This document shows, piece after piece, positions 53,586-61,877 of a stretch of 64,000 nucleotides of DNA. The stretch spans positions 360,107 through 424,106 of the forward strand of contig NZ_JAAOYX010000003.1 of NCBI RefSeq assembly GCF_011759605.1, read 5' to 3'. Below the pieces are notes generated by a model. It saw only the letters and a list, made by a program, of their open reading frames with translations, was not told the origin of the DNA and did no database searches. The position numbers and the translations under genes are program-made. Position 1 is the stretch's first letter. Each line of letters opens with the position of its first letter. Source of the stretch: Luteibacter sp. SG786 (GTDB taxonomy: Bacteria > Pseudomonadota > Gammaproteobacteria > Xanthomonadales > Rhodanobacteraceae).

Positions 53586-54323
53586 TCAGAGCGCGCGAAT
53601 GGCAACCATCTTCGAAGGACTGATAAAGTCGGTTGCGCCCATGTACCAGATTCGAGCCTCGTCTCCCGATTCGACCTGATCGAGAAGTTCGCGCCAAAGG
53701 TTGACCGTCTCGCCGGGCATGGCCCTGAAGCCAACTAGGTCCTTTGGGTGCCCGTCTCGGGCATAAACGAGCCACGACGCGCCTACGATGACGGCATCCG
53801 GGAACTGCACAGGCAGTCCGATTTCTCTGTCGATCGTCGAGAAGTCGAGTTCGCCGTCTGGCGCTGCCGGAACCGTCACTGGCGGAGGTGCCGGGAATTC
53901 TTGTGTCACGTGAATGATGGTTGTGCCCGAAGCTCTGTCAGGCTTTCCCGGCTCCTGAACGATATAGGAGACATAGCATTCGGGGCGCCCCGAATCAGCG
54001 TCCGGGAGAACGTCCTTCGGCACGCTGAAGTCCAAGAAATTGCCCGGCACCCTCACGAACTTCGAGGTGGAGAACGGCAGGACGCCTTCCCAGTTGAGAA
54101 TCAACCGTTGCCCGGCAGCCATGTTTTCATAGACCGGGACACGGATTACAACGCCCGAATCCGGCGCCGCACCCGGATATAGGATGTTGTTGCCGGGGGC
54201 CTGACTCGGATCGACCAGCATCGGGGCTTCCGGCTCCCCTGCTTGTCGGCGGCGTTCCCAGGTTCGGATAGTCGCTGCCCGCGACAGTACGTATTGCCCA
54301 GGCGATGCTGCTTCCTTGCTCAT
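53586..54323 (-). CDS. Unrecognised beta-rich protein
   Basis: 245 aa from ATG at 54323, with an AAGGAG site at ideal distance. No signal peptide or membrane helix. Two similar strand-rich segments: VVIRVPVYENMAAGQRLILNWEGVLPFSTS, and ECYVSYIVQEPGKPDRASGTTIIHVTQEF. This recalls the Ig-like repeats of large Pseudomonas/Burkholderia proteins. The C-terminal third (WLVYARDGHPKDLVGFRAMPGETVNLWRELLDQV) is mixed. I assign no function. The gene is less GC-rich than its surroundings. Confidence 0.72.
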   Translation of the reverse strand: MSKEAASPGQYVLSRAATIRTWERRRQAGEPEAPMLVDPSQAPGNNILYPGAAPDSGVVIRVPVYENMAAGQRLILNWEGVLPFSTSKFVRVPGNFLDFSVPKDVLPDADSGRPECYVSYIVQEPGKPDRASGTTIIHVTQEFPAPPPVTVPAAPDGELDFSTIDREIGLPVQFPDAVIVGASWLVYARDGHPKDLVGFRAMPGETVNLWRELLDQVESGDEARIWYMGATDFISPSKMVAIRAL

Positions 54324-54432
54324 CTCGTTCTCCTTGATCTTCCAGCCTCGTTCCCCTGCACGGGCGATAGTACGGATGACCTGTTGTCGGCTCGTGAAGT
54401 GCGATGCCTTGGCTGGAAGGATGCGCCATCGC

Positions 54433-54654
54433 CTACGCGCTGGCGCACCCGGTCGGCTGAGGCGTCTCGCTCGCGGCGATTTCGTCGAGGAAATGGCCCA
54501 CCGAGACATCGTCGCCACCCGCGTAGTAGCCAGGCGACCAGTTGTGCCGGCGGACGGCGTCCACTTGCCGTACGGTTTCGAATGCCAGCGTGTGCGGGTA
54601 GAAGTTCAGCGCATTCATGGAAAGGGCGACATACATGGCCATGCCTCGGTGCAC
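54433..54654 (-). CDS. Possible small ORF or 5'-truncated gene remnant
   Basis: 73 aa from GTG at 54654. Codons for a plausible protein continue upstream without start to a TAG at about 54736 (giving a further ARLRKALRRRRECETRLAHP-type stretch). Composition (MYVALSMNALNFYPHTLAFETVRQVD) looks coding, yet there is no ribosome site. It may be the 3' end of a decayed gene. Confidence 0.35.
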   Translation of the reverse strand: MHRGMAMYVALSMNALNFYPHTLAFETVRQVDAVRRHNWSPGYYAGGDDVSVGHFLDEIAASETPQPTGCASA

Positions 54655-55036
54655 GAACCCGTGCGGAAAGGGATGGGCGAGCCGGGTCTCGCATTCTCGC
54701 CGGCGGCGCAGGGCCTTGCGAAGGCGAGCGTGAATCTATGGACCGGTCGTGCGTAGGGCACTGCCCCCTGCGCATGGCACGAGAGTGCTCTCCGACGCAT
54801 TAAGCATGAGTAATGGAATTGCTTTCGGAGGCCTGTTTTTACGGTGTTTACCGTATGACTGATGGCACATAATGGTTGCCTGCGTAACGATTTTCGCGAC
54901 GCGCGGCGAAAGGTGCTCCAGCGGTCCGCCGGGCCGGCGCCTTGGACCATGCCGGGCTCGGCGGGGATGCATGCACTTGACCGATCCGGCCGGTGGGAAG
55001 CTAGGATCGGCGATCCCATGCATGGCGCCCGTCCCG
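54655..55036. other. 382-bp gap without a convincing gene
   Basis: It contains the upstream part of the possible remnant at 54433, a candidate promoter/operator at 54840-54873, and AT-richer sequence than the rest of the window (for example around 54800-54880). An in-frame extension of the acylase gene through 54872 lacks family similarity. Confidence 0.5.
54840..54873 (+). promoter_or_regulatory. Candidate promoter with operator before the acylase gene
   Basis: The palindrome TACGGT-GTTT-ACCGTA (54840-54855) covers a weak -35 (TGTTTA, 54845-54850). CATAAT follows at 54868-54873, spacing 17. A start there would leave a leader of about 155 nt before 55037. The palindrome suggests a repressor or regulator site. 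Confidence 0.4.
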
Positions 55037-57223
55037 ATGAGGCTTCGCCGGTACATCCTGTTCTTCGCGTCGGTCCTCGCCAGCCCCTCCGTCCTCGCGG
55101 CTTCGGAAACCGGCGATGCGCCGCGCTGGAAGCGTGAGGCCGCCGCGGCGACGATCGTCCGCGACGACTGGGGCATAGCACACGTGCACGGCAAGCGCGA
55201 CGCGGATGCCGTGTTCGGCATGGCTTATGCGCAAGCCGAAGACGATTTCAATCGCATCGAGACGAACTACCTCACGTCGCTCGGCTGGCTCGCGCAGGCG
55301 GAAGGAGAATCCGCGCTGTGGACGGACCTGCGCCAGCGTCTGTTCGTCGACGAGAAGCAGCTGAAGGCCATGTACGGCCGCGCGCCGCCGTGGCTGAAGA
55401 GCCTGATGGATGCATGGGCCGACGGTCTCAATTATTTCCTCGCCACCCATCCCGATGTGCACCCTCGTGTCATCCGGCGCTTCGAACCCTGGATGGCGTT
55501 GAGCTTCAGCGAGGGCAGCATCGGCGGGGACATCGAGCGCGTGAAGCCGGCCTGGCTGCAGGCGTTCTACGGCAACGACCCGGAGGGGGCACTTGCGCAG
55601 TTCGTGCCGCCTTCCAGCTGGGCGGAGCCCACTGGCTCCAATGGCATCGCGATCGCGCCGAAACTCACGGCCGACGGCCACGCGTTGCTGCTGATCAACC
55701 CGCACACCTCGTTCTTCTTCCGCTCCGAACTCCAAGTGTCCAGCGACGAGGGGTTGGATGCGTATGGGGCCGTCACCTGGGGGCAGTTCTTCATCTACCA
55801 GGGCTTCAACAGGCATCTGGGCTGGATGCATACCTCCACCGGCGCGGATGTCGTGGACGAGTTCGCCGAGACGATCGAACGGCAAGGCGGCAAGCTTTTT
55901 TATCGGTACGGAAAAGCCCTTCGACCGGTGGCCGTGCGCGAGATCGTCGTGCCGGTGCGGAAAAGCGACGGCACCCTCGGCGAACGGCGTTTCACCACCT
56001 ATGCCACGCACCACGGCCCGATCGTCCGCGCGGACGGCAACCGCTGGATTGCCGAGGCGTTGATGAACAAGCCGTTGGAAGCCTTGCAGCAGAGCTGGCT
56101 GCGCACGAAGGCGAACGACTTCGCGGCCTACATGAAGGTCGCCGAGTTCAAGGCGAACTCGTCCAACAACACCATCTATGCGGACGACAAGGGCAACATC
56201 GCCTATCTGCATCCGCAGTTCATTCCCAAGCGCGACGACCGCTTCGATTACACGAAGCCGGTGGACGGCAGCGATCCCGACACCGACTGGAAAGGGCTGC
56301 TGCCGCTCGACAAGGCACCGCGGGTCTTCAACCCGCCGACGGGGTGGATATTCAACACCAACGACTGGCCGTATTCGGCCGCTGGCCCCGACAGCCCGCG
56401 GCAGGCCGACTTTCCCCGCTACATGGACGCCGTGGGCGAAAACCCGCGCGGCCTGCACGCCACGCGCGTGCTCACGGGCCGGAACGGTTTCTCACTGGCG
56501 TCGCTTATCGACGCCGCGTTCGATCCTTACCTCCCGGCGTTCGCGCGGCAGCTGCCGATCCTCGTCGCGGACTACGACGCGCTCCCAGCCGGCGATCCGA
56601 TGAAGCGGAAGCTGGCCGGTCCCGTCGCGCTATTGCGCACCTGGGATTACCGCTGGGGCATCGCGTCCATGCCTACGTCGCTGGCAGTGTTCTGGGGCGA
56701 CATCCTCTGGGACAAGGCAAGCGGCCTCGACACGGCCGAAGGTCTCTCCGTCTACGACCTGATGGCCGAGAAGGCCGGCCCCGCCATGCGCCTTGCCGCC
56801 CTTGCCGAAGCCGCCGACCGCCTGGAGAAGGACTTCGGGAGCTGGGGCGTGCCATGGGGCGAGGTCAATCGCTTCCAGCGCGTGGACGGTGCCATCCGGC
56901 AGCGCTTCGACGACGCCAGGCCGAGCCTCCCCGTGCCGTTCACGTCTTCGCGCTGGGGCTCGCTCGCCTCGTTCGGGGCGCATCGCTGGCCCGGTACGAA
57001 GCGTTACTACGGCACCAGCGGCAACAGCTTCGTGGCGGTGGTGGAATTCGGCGACAAGGTTCGTGCCCGCGCCGTCACGGCCGGAGGCGAGAGCGGCGAC
57101 CCGGCGTCGAAACACTTCAACGACGAAGCCGAGCGCTATACGACAGGGAACCTGCGGAAGGTGTACTTCTGGCCGGAAGAGCTGCAAGGGCATGCCGAGC
57201 GCACGTATCACCCCGGAGAGTGA
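55037..57223 (+). CDS. Penicillin acylase family protein (Ntn hydrolase)
   Basis: 728 aa from ATG at 55037, with a signal peptide (RRYILFFASVLASPSVLAAS). The N-terminal alpha chain has DDWGIAHVHGKRDADAVFGMAYAQAEDDFNR. The autocatalytic nucleophile is S201 in EPTGSNGIAI, which would become Ser1 of the beta chain after self-cleavage. The later GNSFVAVVEFGDKVRARAV and HFNDEAERYTTG segments are typical. Exported relatives hydrolyse beta-lactam side chains or acyl-homoserine lactones. The next gene lies 48 bp downstream on the same strand. Confidence 0.9.
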   Translation: MRLRRYILFFASVLASPSVLAASETGDAPRWKREAAAATIVRDDWGIAHVHGKRDADAVFGMAYAQAEDDFNRIETNYLTSLGWLAQAEGESALWTDLRQRLFVDEKQLKAMYGRAPPWLKSLMDAWADGLNYFLATHPDVHPRVIRRFEPWMALSFSEGSIGGDIERVKPAWLQAFYGNDPEGALAQFVPPSSWAEPTGSNGIAIAPKLTADGHALLLINPHTSFFFRSELQVSSDEGLDAYGAVTWGQFFIYQGFNRHLGWMHTSTGADVVDEFAETIERQGGKLFYRYGKALRPVAVREIVVPVRKSDGTLGERRFTTYATHHGPIVRADGNRWIAEALMNKPLEALQQSWLRTKANDFAAYMKVAEFKANSSNNTIYADDKGNIAYLHPQFIPKRDDRFDYTKPVDGSDPDTDWKGLLPLDKAPRVFNPPTGWIFNTNDWPYSAAGPDSPRQADFPRYMDAVGENPRGLHATRVLTGRNGFSLASLIDAAFDPYLPAFARQLPILVADYDALPAGDPMKRKLAGPVALLRTWDYRWGIASMPTSLAVFWGDILWDKASGLDTAEGLSVYDLMAEKAGPAMRLAALAEAADRLEKDFGSWGVPWGEVNRFQRVDGAIRQRFDDARPSLPVPFTSSRWGSLASFGAHRWPGTKRYYGTSGNSFVAVVEFGDKVRARAVTAGGESGDPASKHFNDEAERYTTGNLRKVYFWPEELQGHAERTYHPGE

Positions 57224-57271
57224 TTCGTCGCGTCCGAAGGTTTCCAATCGCTTGAAGGATTTGAAGGGAGA

Positions 57272-58603
57272 ATGGCAATGATCCGAGGCGTGAAACTGTG
57301 GGGCGTGCTGGCCCTGTCGCTGCTGGCATGGGCCACCGCCGAAGCCGCCGCACCCGCGGCTGACACGGCGGTGCTGCTCAAGGCGGATCGTGTCTTCGAT
57401 GCGCGCGATGAGCAGACGCATGACGGGTGGGTGGTGCTCGTGCGGGGCGACAAGATCGACGACGTCGGTCCCGCGGCCAAGGTACCCGTTCCTCCGGGTG
57501 CGCAGACGATAGAACTGCCCGGCACGACGCTGCTGCCCGGCCTCATCGACGCCCATTCGCACATCTTCCTGCACCCGTACGACGAAACCTTGTGGAACGA
57601 CCAGGTGCTCAAGGAAACGCTGGCCTTCCGCACGGTCGAGGCCGTGAAGCATGCACGCGACACGTTGATGAGCGGCTTCACGGCATTGCGCGATCTGGGC
57701 ACCGAGGGCGCGGGTTACGCGGACGTGGATGTGCAGCAGGCCATAGAGAAAGGCCTGGTTCCGGGCCCGCACCTCTTCGTCGCCACGCGCGCCACTGTCG
57801 CGGCGCACTGTTACGGACCCGGTCCACTCGGCTTTCGCGACGACCTCGACCTGCCGCAAGGTGGTATTCCCGTCAGCGGCACGGCGCAGATGATCGACGC
57901 CGTGCGCGACCAGGCGGCCCACGGTGCCGACTGGATCAAGATCTACGCCGACTACCATTGCGGCAAGAGCAAGGGTTCCGTGCCCACATTCACCGAGGAT
58001 GAGTTGAGGGCCGGAGTCGAGATGGCCCATTCGCTGGGGCTGCCGGTGGCGGTGCACGCGAGCACGGCGGAAGGCATGCGCCGTTCGGTGCTCGCCGGCG
58101 TGGACACCGTCGAACATGGCTACGGTGGCACGCCGGAAGTTTTTGCGCTCATGAAGAAACATGGCGTGGCCTACATGCCGACGCTGGAAGCGAGCGCCGC
58201 CTACGCGGAGTATTTCGGAGGATGGAAGCCGGGCCAGCCGCCCACCGAGTCGATGCGTGCCTCGGCCCAGGCGTTCAAGCGCGCGCTGGAGGCTGGGGTG
58301 ACCATCGGTAACGGGAGCGACGTGGGCGTGTTCGCCCACGGCAGCAATTACAAGGAACTGGAATGGATGGTGCGCGACGGTATGCGGCCGGCGCAGGCGT
58401 TGCTGGCCGCCACCGCGGTAGATGCGAAGGTGCTGCGGCAGCAGGACCGTATCGGCCAGCTGCGCAACGGCCTCGACGCCGACATCATCGCGGTCCCGGG
58501 CGACCCGACGAAAGACATCGGCACGCTGGCGCACGTGACCTTCGTAATGAAAGGCGGGGTGGTGTACAAGCGACCGGGCGGGGCCGGCGAACCCGCCAGG
58601 TGA
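57272..58603 (+). CDS. Exported amidohydrolase (imidazolonepropionase/prolidase-like)
   Basis: 443 aa, with a signal peptide ([18 protein letters not shown]). Metal-binding HSH at 95-97 in [10 protein letters not shown]. Probable carboxylated Lys in [10 protein letters not shown]; further His in [10 protein letters not shown] and DTVEHGYGG, with catalytic Asp in [10 protein letters not shown]. This is the AHS1 group, with many dipeptidases (Xaa-Pro, Xaa-Arg) and related deacylases. Substrate unknown. GAAGGGAGA precedes the ATG. It probably shares a transcript with the acylase gene. Confidence 0.9.
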   Translation: MAMIRGVKLWGVLALSLLAWATAEAAAPAADTAVLLKADRVFDARDEQTHDGWVVLVRGDKIDDVGPAAKVPVPPGAQTIELPGTTLLPGLIDAHSHIFLHPYDETLWNDQVLKETLAFRTVEAVKHARDTLMSGFTALRDLGTEGAGYADVDVQQAIEKGLVPGPHLFVATRATVAAHCYGPGPLGFRDDLDLPQGGIPVSGTAQMIDAVRDQAAHGADWIKIYADYHCGKSKGSVPTFTEDELRAGVEMAHSLGLPVAVHASTAEGMRRSVLAGVDTVEHGYGGTPEVFALMKKHGVAYMPTLEASAAYAEYFGGWKPGQPPTESMRASAQAFKRALEAGVTIGNGSDVGVFAHGSNYKELEWMVRDGMRPAQALLAATAVDAKVLRQQDRIGQLRNGLDADIIAVPGDPTKDIGTLAHVTFVMKGGVVYKRPGGAGEPAR

Positions 58604-58638
58604 CGGGGCTTCTCGCCGACCCAGGTCGGAAACCCGGT

Positions 58639-58688
58639 ACAATCCCCTTTTGCACAACAGGATGCGTGCCGATACCGACCGTTCGGTA
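58639..58688 (+). promoter_or_regulatory. gmk promoter -10 and downstream palindrome
   Basis: GGTACAAT (-10 TACAAT 58639-58644) without a good -35, then a palindrome TACCGA-CCGT-TCGGTA (58673-58688) in the leader before gmk at 58738. The same CGGTACAAT -10 context occurs before mlaA and, as ACGGTACAAT, before folE. Confidence 0.45.
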
Positions 58689-58737
58689 CGCCGGTGCCAT
58701 CGGAGCGAGCCATGTACCCCCAGCGAGTCGACCGCGG

Positions 58738-59355
58738 ATGATCGAAGGCACCCTGTTCGTGGTGGCTGCGCCTTCCGGCGCGGGGAAATCCACGTTGGTC
58801 AACGCGTTGCTCGAGTGCGAGCCGGATATCTCGCTCTCGATCTCCCATACCACCCGCCCGCCGCGTGTGGGCGAGGAATATGGCCGGCATTACTTTTTCG
58901 TCGAGCGGCCGGATTTCGAGCGGGAGATCGCCGACGGCATCTTCCTGGAGCATGCCGAAGTCCACGGCAATCTCTACGGCACCTCGCGCAAGGTCGTCGA
59001 GGGCACCCTCGCCTCGGGCCGCGACGTACTGCTGGAAATCGACTGGCAGGGCGCGCGCCAGGTGCGCAGCGGCAAGCCCGACTGCGTCAGCGTGTTCATC
59101 CTGCCGCCGTCGCGCGTGGAGTTGGAGCGCCGTCTGCGCGGCCGCGCCTCCGACAGCCCGGAGGTGATCGAGCGCCGGCTGTTCAATTCGCGCGAGGAAA
59201 TCGCCCACGCGCACGAGTTCGACTACATCATCGTGAACGACCGCTTCGAGGACGCCCTGGGCGACCTCCGGTCCATCGTGCGCGCGGTGCGCCAACGCGC
59301 GCCACTGGCAGCGCGCCGGCACGAATCGCTGATCGAGGAGCTGATCGCCCCATGA
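58738..59355 (+). CDS. gmk: Guanylate kinase
   Basis: 205 aa. P-loop APSGAGKST at 11-19, then SISHTTRPPRVGEEYGRHYFFV (GMP-binding) and LLEIDWQGARQVR, with SREEIAHAHEFDYIIVND. It phosphorylates GMP to GDP. The start is the first ATG in frame after a leader with no other in-frame ATG. The TGA stop overlaps the mlaF start by ATGA. In many relatives gmk follows yicC and precedes rpoZ/spoT; neither holds here. Confidence 0.94.
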   Translation: MIEGTLFVVAAPSGAGKSTLVNALLECEPDISLSISHTTRPPRVGEEYGRHYFFVERPDFEREIADGIFLEHAEVHGNLYGTSRKVVEGTLASGRDVLLEIDWQGARQVRSGKPDCVSVFILPPSRVELERRLRGRASDSPEVIERRLFNSREEIAHAHEFDYIIVNDRFEDALGDLRSIVRAVRQRAPLAARRHESLIEELIAP

Positions 59356-60164
59356 CCGACGACGCCATCGTCCGCGTACGCGGACTCACCACGGTCCTCA
59401 ACGGCAAGACCATCTTCGACAGCCTGGATCTCGACATCCCGCGGGGCAAGGTCACGGCCATCATGGGCCCCAGCGGTACCGGCAAGACCACCCTGCTGAA
59501 GCACATCACCGGGCAGATGCGCGGCGATGCCGGCAGCGTGGAACTCGACGGCCTGAACGTGCCGGAGCTGTCGCGCGAGAAACTGTTCGAACTGCGCGAG
59601 CGGATCGGCTACCTCTTCCAGAACTCCGCGCTGCTGACCGACTTCGACGTGTTCGAGAACGTGGCCTTTCCCCTCCGTCAGCATACGAAGCTGCCGGAGG
59701 AACTGATCCGCAATATCGTGCTCAACAAGTTGCAGGCCGTGGGGCTGCGCGGCGCGGCGCGCCTCATGCCCACCGAGCTGTCCGGCGGCATGGCGCGGCG
59801 CGTGGCATTGGCACGGGCCATTGTCTTCGATCCTGCGCTCATCCTGTACGACGAACCTTTCGTCGGTCTCGACCCCATCGCGCTGAACCAGGTATTGCTG
59901 CTGATCCGCACGTTGAACGAGACCCTCGGCATCACCAGCGTGCTGGTGGCGCACGAACTGGCGGCCGTGCAGAAGGTGGCCGACCACGTTTACCTCATCG
60001 CGAACGGCAAGGTCGTGGCACAAGGCGATCCCGCCACGCTGGCCAACGACGGTTCGCCGTGGACGGCGCAGTTTTTCGGGGGCGAGGCCGACGGCCCCGT
60101 ACCCTTCCAGTATCCCGCCGGCGACTACGCCAGCGCGCTCGGTTTTCCCGGAGGCAAGGCATGA
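59352..60164 (+). CDS. mlaF: MlaF-like ABC ATPase of phospholipid transport
   Basis: 270 aa. Walker A GPSGTGKTT at 39-47, signature LSGGMARR at 143-150, Walker B ILYDEPFVGLDP at 164-175, switch His in VAHELAAV. The FVGLDPI motif is typical of MlaF/Ttg2A ATPases, and the C-terminal extension (FQYPAGDYASALGFPGG) is longer than usual. It drives lipid movement through MlaE/MlaD. It overlaps gmk and mlaE by 4 bases each. Confidence 0.93.
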   Translation: MTDDAIVRVRGLTTVLNGKTIFDSLDLDIPRGKVTAIMGPSGTGKTTLLKHITGQMRGDAGSVELDGLNVPELSREKLFELRERIGYLFQNSALLTDFDVFENVAFPLRQHTKLPEELIRNIVLNKLQAVGLRGAARLMPTELSGGMARRVALARAIVFDPALILYDEPFVGLDPIALNQVLLLIRTLNETLGITSVLVAHELAAVQKVADHVYLIANGKVVAQGDPATLANDGSPWTAQFFGGEADGPVPFQYPAGDYASALGFPGGKA

Positions 60165-60928
60165 GCAGCAGGAACGACAACGTCGTCGTTCGCAGCCTGG
60201 CGCAGATAGGCGCCTGCGGGCTGTTCCTCCTCACCATCCTCGCGGCCATCCCGCGCAGCTTCCGGCACGGCCGCGAGACGGTTCGGCAGATCTGGTTCGT
60301 CGGCGCCATGAGCCTCACCATCGTGATGACCTGCGGCCTGTTCGTGGGTATGGTGCTGGGCCTGCAGCTGTACGACGTGCTGTCCATCTTCGGCGGCACC
60401 TCGGCCACCGGCACCGTCGTGGCCATCGCCATCTACCGCGAACTCGGTCCGGTCGTTACGGCGCTGCTGTTCGCGGGCCGCGCGGGCACGTCCGTCACCG
60501 CCGAGATCGGCCTCATGCGTGCCACCGACCAGCTCGACGCCATGGAAATGATGGCCGTCGATCCCATCGCCTACGTGGCCGCGCCTCGATTCCTTGCGGG
60601 TGTCGTGGCCTTGCCGTTGCTCGGCCTCGTGTTCTGCGCCATGGGTGTGTTCGGCGGCCATCTTGTCGGTGTCACCTGGCTGGGCATCGACAACGGCACC
60701 TTCTGGTCGAACATGACCGCCACCGTCGATATCCACAAGGACATCGTCAATGGCGTGCTGCTCAAATCCTTCGCCTTCGGCATCGTGGTCTCCCTGATCG
60801 CGGTGTTCCAGGGCTACACCACACCGCCCACCAGCGAAGGCGTCGCGTATGCCACGACGCGTACGGTGGTGGCCTCGTCCATCGCCATCCTGGCGCTGGA
60901 CTTCGTCCTCACCTCGTTCCTGATCTGA
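60161..60928 (+). CDS. mlaE: MlaE permease
   Basis: 255 aa. It contains GLFVGMVLGLQLYDVLSIFGG, IAIYRELGPVVTALLFAGRAGTSVTAEIGLMRATDQLDAMEMMAVDPIAYVAAPR and GTFWSNMTATVDIHKDIVNGVLLKSFAFG, the EQ-loop region and helices of MlaE. It forms the inner-membrane channel under MlaD and overlaps mlaF. Confidence 0.93.
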   Translation: MSSRNDNVVVRSLAQIGACGLFLLTILAAIPRSFRHGRETVRQIWFVGAMSLTIVMTCGLFVGMVLGLQLYDVLSIFGGTSATGTVVAIAIYRELGPVVTALLFAGRAGTSVTAEIGLMRATDQLDAMEMMAVDPIAYVAAPRFLAGVVALPLLGLVFCAMGVFGGHLVGVTWLGIDNGTFWSNMTATVDIHKDIVNGVLLKSFAFGIVVSLIAVFQGYTTPPTSEGVAYATTRTVVASSIAILALDFVLTSFLI

Positions 60929-60945
60929 GGTCCCGGAGACCCGCC

Positions 60946-60990
60946 ATGACCACCCATTCCCCCATCGCCCATCCGAGGATCGTGCCGTGA
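60946..60990 (+). CDS. 14-codon leader mini-ORF coupled to mlaD
   Basis: ATG at 60946 with a CGGAGA site 8 bases upstream encodes 14 residues (MTTHSPIAHPRIVP). It ends TGA at 60988-60990, overlapping the GTG start of mlaD in a GTGA arrangement in another frame. mlaD also has its own GAGG site within the mini-ORF. It could be a leader peptide or a coupling device. It is not conserved enough to judge from one sequence. Confidence 0.4.
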   Translation: MTTHSPIAHPRIVP

Positions 60991-61856
60991 CCCAGAGACG
61001 TTCCTATGCCGTCGGCACCGGCCTGTTCATCGTGCTCGGCTTCGCCGCCCTGGCGTACCTCGCCACCCAGACCACCTCGGTGGCTAACACCAGCCGTGGC
61101 GACACGTACACCATCGACACGCGCTTCGCCAACGTCGGGCAGTTGAAGGTTCGCGCGCCGGTGAAGGTCGCCGGCGTGCGCGTCGGCTCGGTGCAGGCGA
61201 TCGACCTGGTGCCGGGCAAGGAAGAGGCGAAAGTCACTCTCGCCATCGACGAGAGCCACAAGGACATCCCCGAGGATTCCGTGGCCACGATCTACACCAG
61301 CGGCCTGCTGGGCGACCAGTACGTGGGCATCCAGTTCGGGCAGTCCAAGACGCCGGTGAAGGAGGGGGGCGAAATCGGCCTGACCCGTCCTGCCCAGCAG
61401 CTGGAAGAGATGCTCGGCAAGTTCTTCGGCGGCGGAAGCGCGCCGGATCGCCTGGGCGGCACCTTCCACGTGACCGGAAGCTTCACCAATATCGGCGGCC
61501 TCCAGCCGGGTGCCGCGGTCAAGATGGCCGGCGTGCCCATCGGCAGCGTGGAATCGGTGGTGGTCAAGCCCGGCGCCGTGGAAGCCACGGTCACCCTTGC
61601 GATCGACAAGCGCTACTCCCAGATACCTGATGACTCCTCGGCCGCGGTGTTCACAAGCGGTTTGATCGGCAGCCAGTATGTTGCGATCCAGCCCGGCGGG
61701 TCGCCGGAATACCTGGCGGACGGCGACAGCTTCGTGCTTACCCAGTCCGCGCTTCAGCTGGAAGACCTGATCGGCAAGTTCCTGGTGAACGGATCGCCGA
61801 GCGAGAACAAGCCCGGCGCCCAGGGCGCCGCTACAGACAACGCCGGCAAGAAGTAA
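60987..61856 (+). CDS. mlaD: MlaD with two tandem MCE domains
   Basis: 289 aa from GTG 60987. N-terminal anchor helix (about 8-27). Two MCE domains follow: 39-147 and 158-266, related with a constant 119-residue offset and no gaps (FANVGQL...KVAGVRVGSV at 47-69 with FTNIGGL...KMAGVPIGSV at 166-188; YTSGLLGDQYVGIQ at 103-116 with FTSGLIGSQYVAIQ at 222-235). Over 77 aligned positions (40-116) 39 are identical. Usual MlaD has one MCE domain. The C-terminus is short and polar. It carries lipid between MlaFE and MlaC. Confidence 0.92.
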   Translation: MTQRRSYAVGTGLFIVLGFAALAYLATQTTSVANTSRGDTYTIDTRFANVGQLKVRAPVKVAGVRVGSVQAIDLVPGKEEAKVTLAIDESHKDIPEDSVATIYTSGLLGDQYVGIQFGQSKTPVKEGGEIGLTRPAQQLEEMLGKFFGGGSAPDRLGGTFHVTGSFTNIGGLQPGAAVKMAGVPIGSVESVVVKPGAVEATVTLAIDKRYSQIPDDSSAAVFTSGLIGSQYVAIQPGGSPEYLADGDSFVLTQSALQLEDLIGKFLVNGSPSENKPGAQGAATDNAGKK

Positions 61857-61877
61857 GGCCGGCCCAGGAGACACCGC

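Noticed and set aside
54872-55036. N-terminal extension of the penicillin acylase gene
   Set aside because: It would bury the signal peptide behind 55 unrelated residues, and the shorter ATG gives a normal secretory N-terminus.
56630-58657. A 675-codon minus-strand frame opposite the acylase and amidohydrolase genes
   Set aside because: Both plus-strand genes have clear catalytic motifs and signal peptides; this is their shadow.
58650-59351. A long N-terminal extension of mlaF through gmk
   Set aside because: The frame is open through gmk, but the extension is low-complexity Arg-rich sequence and mlaF starts at the ATGA overlap.
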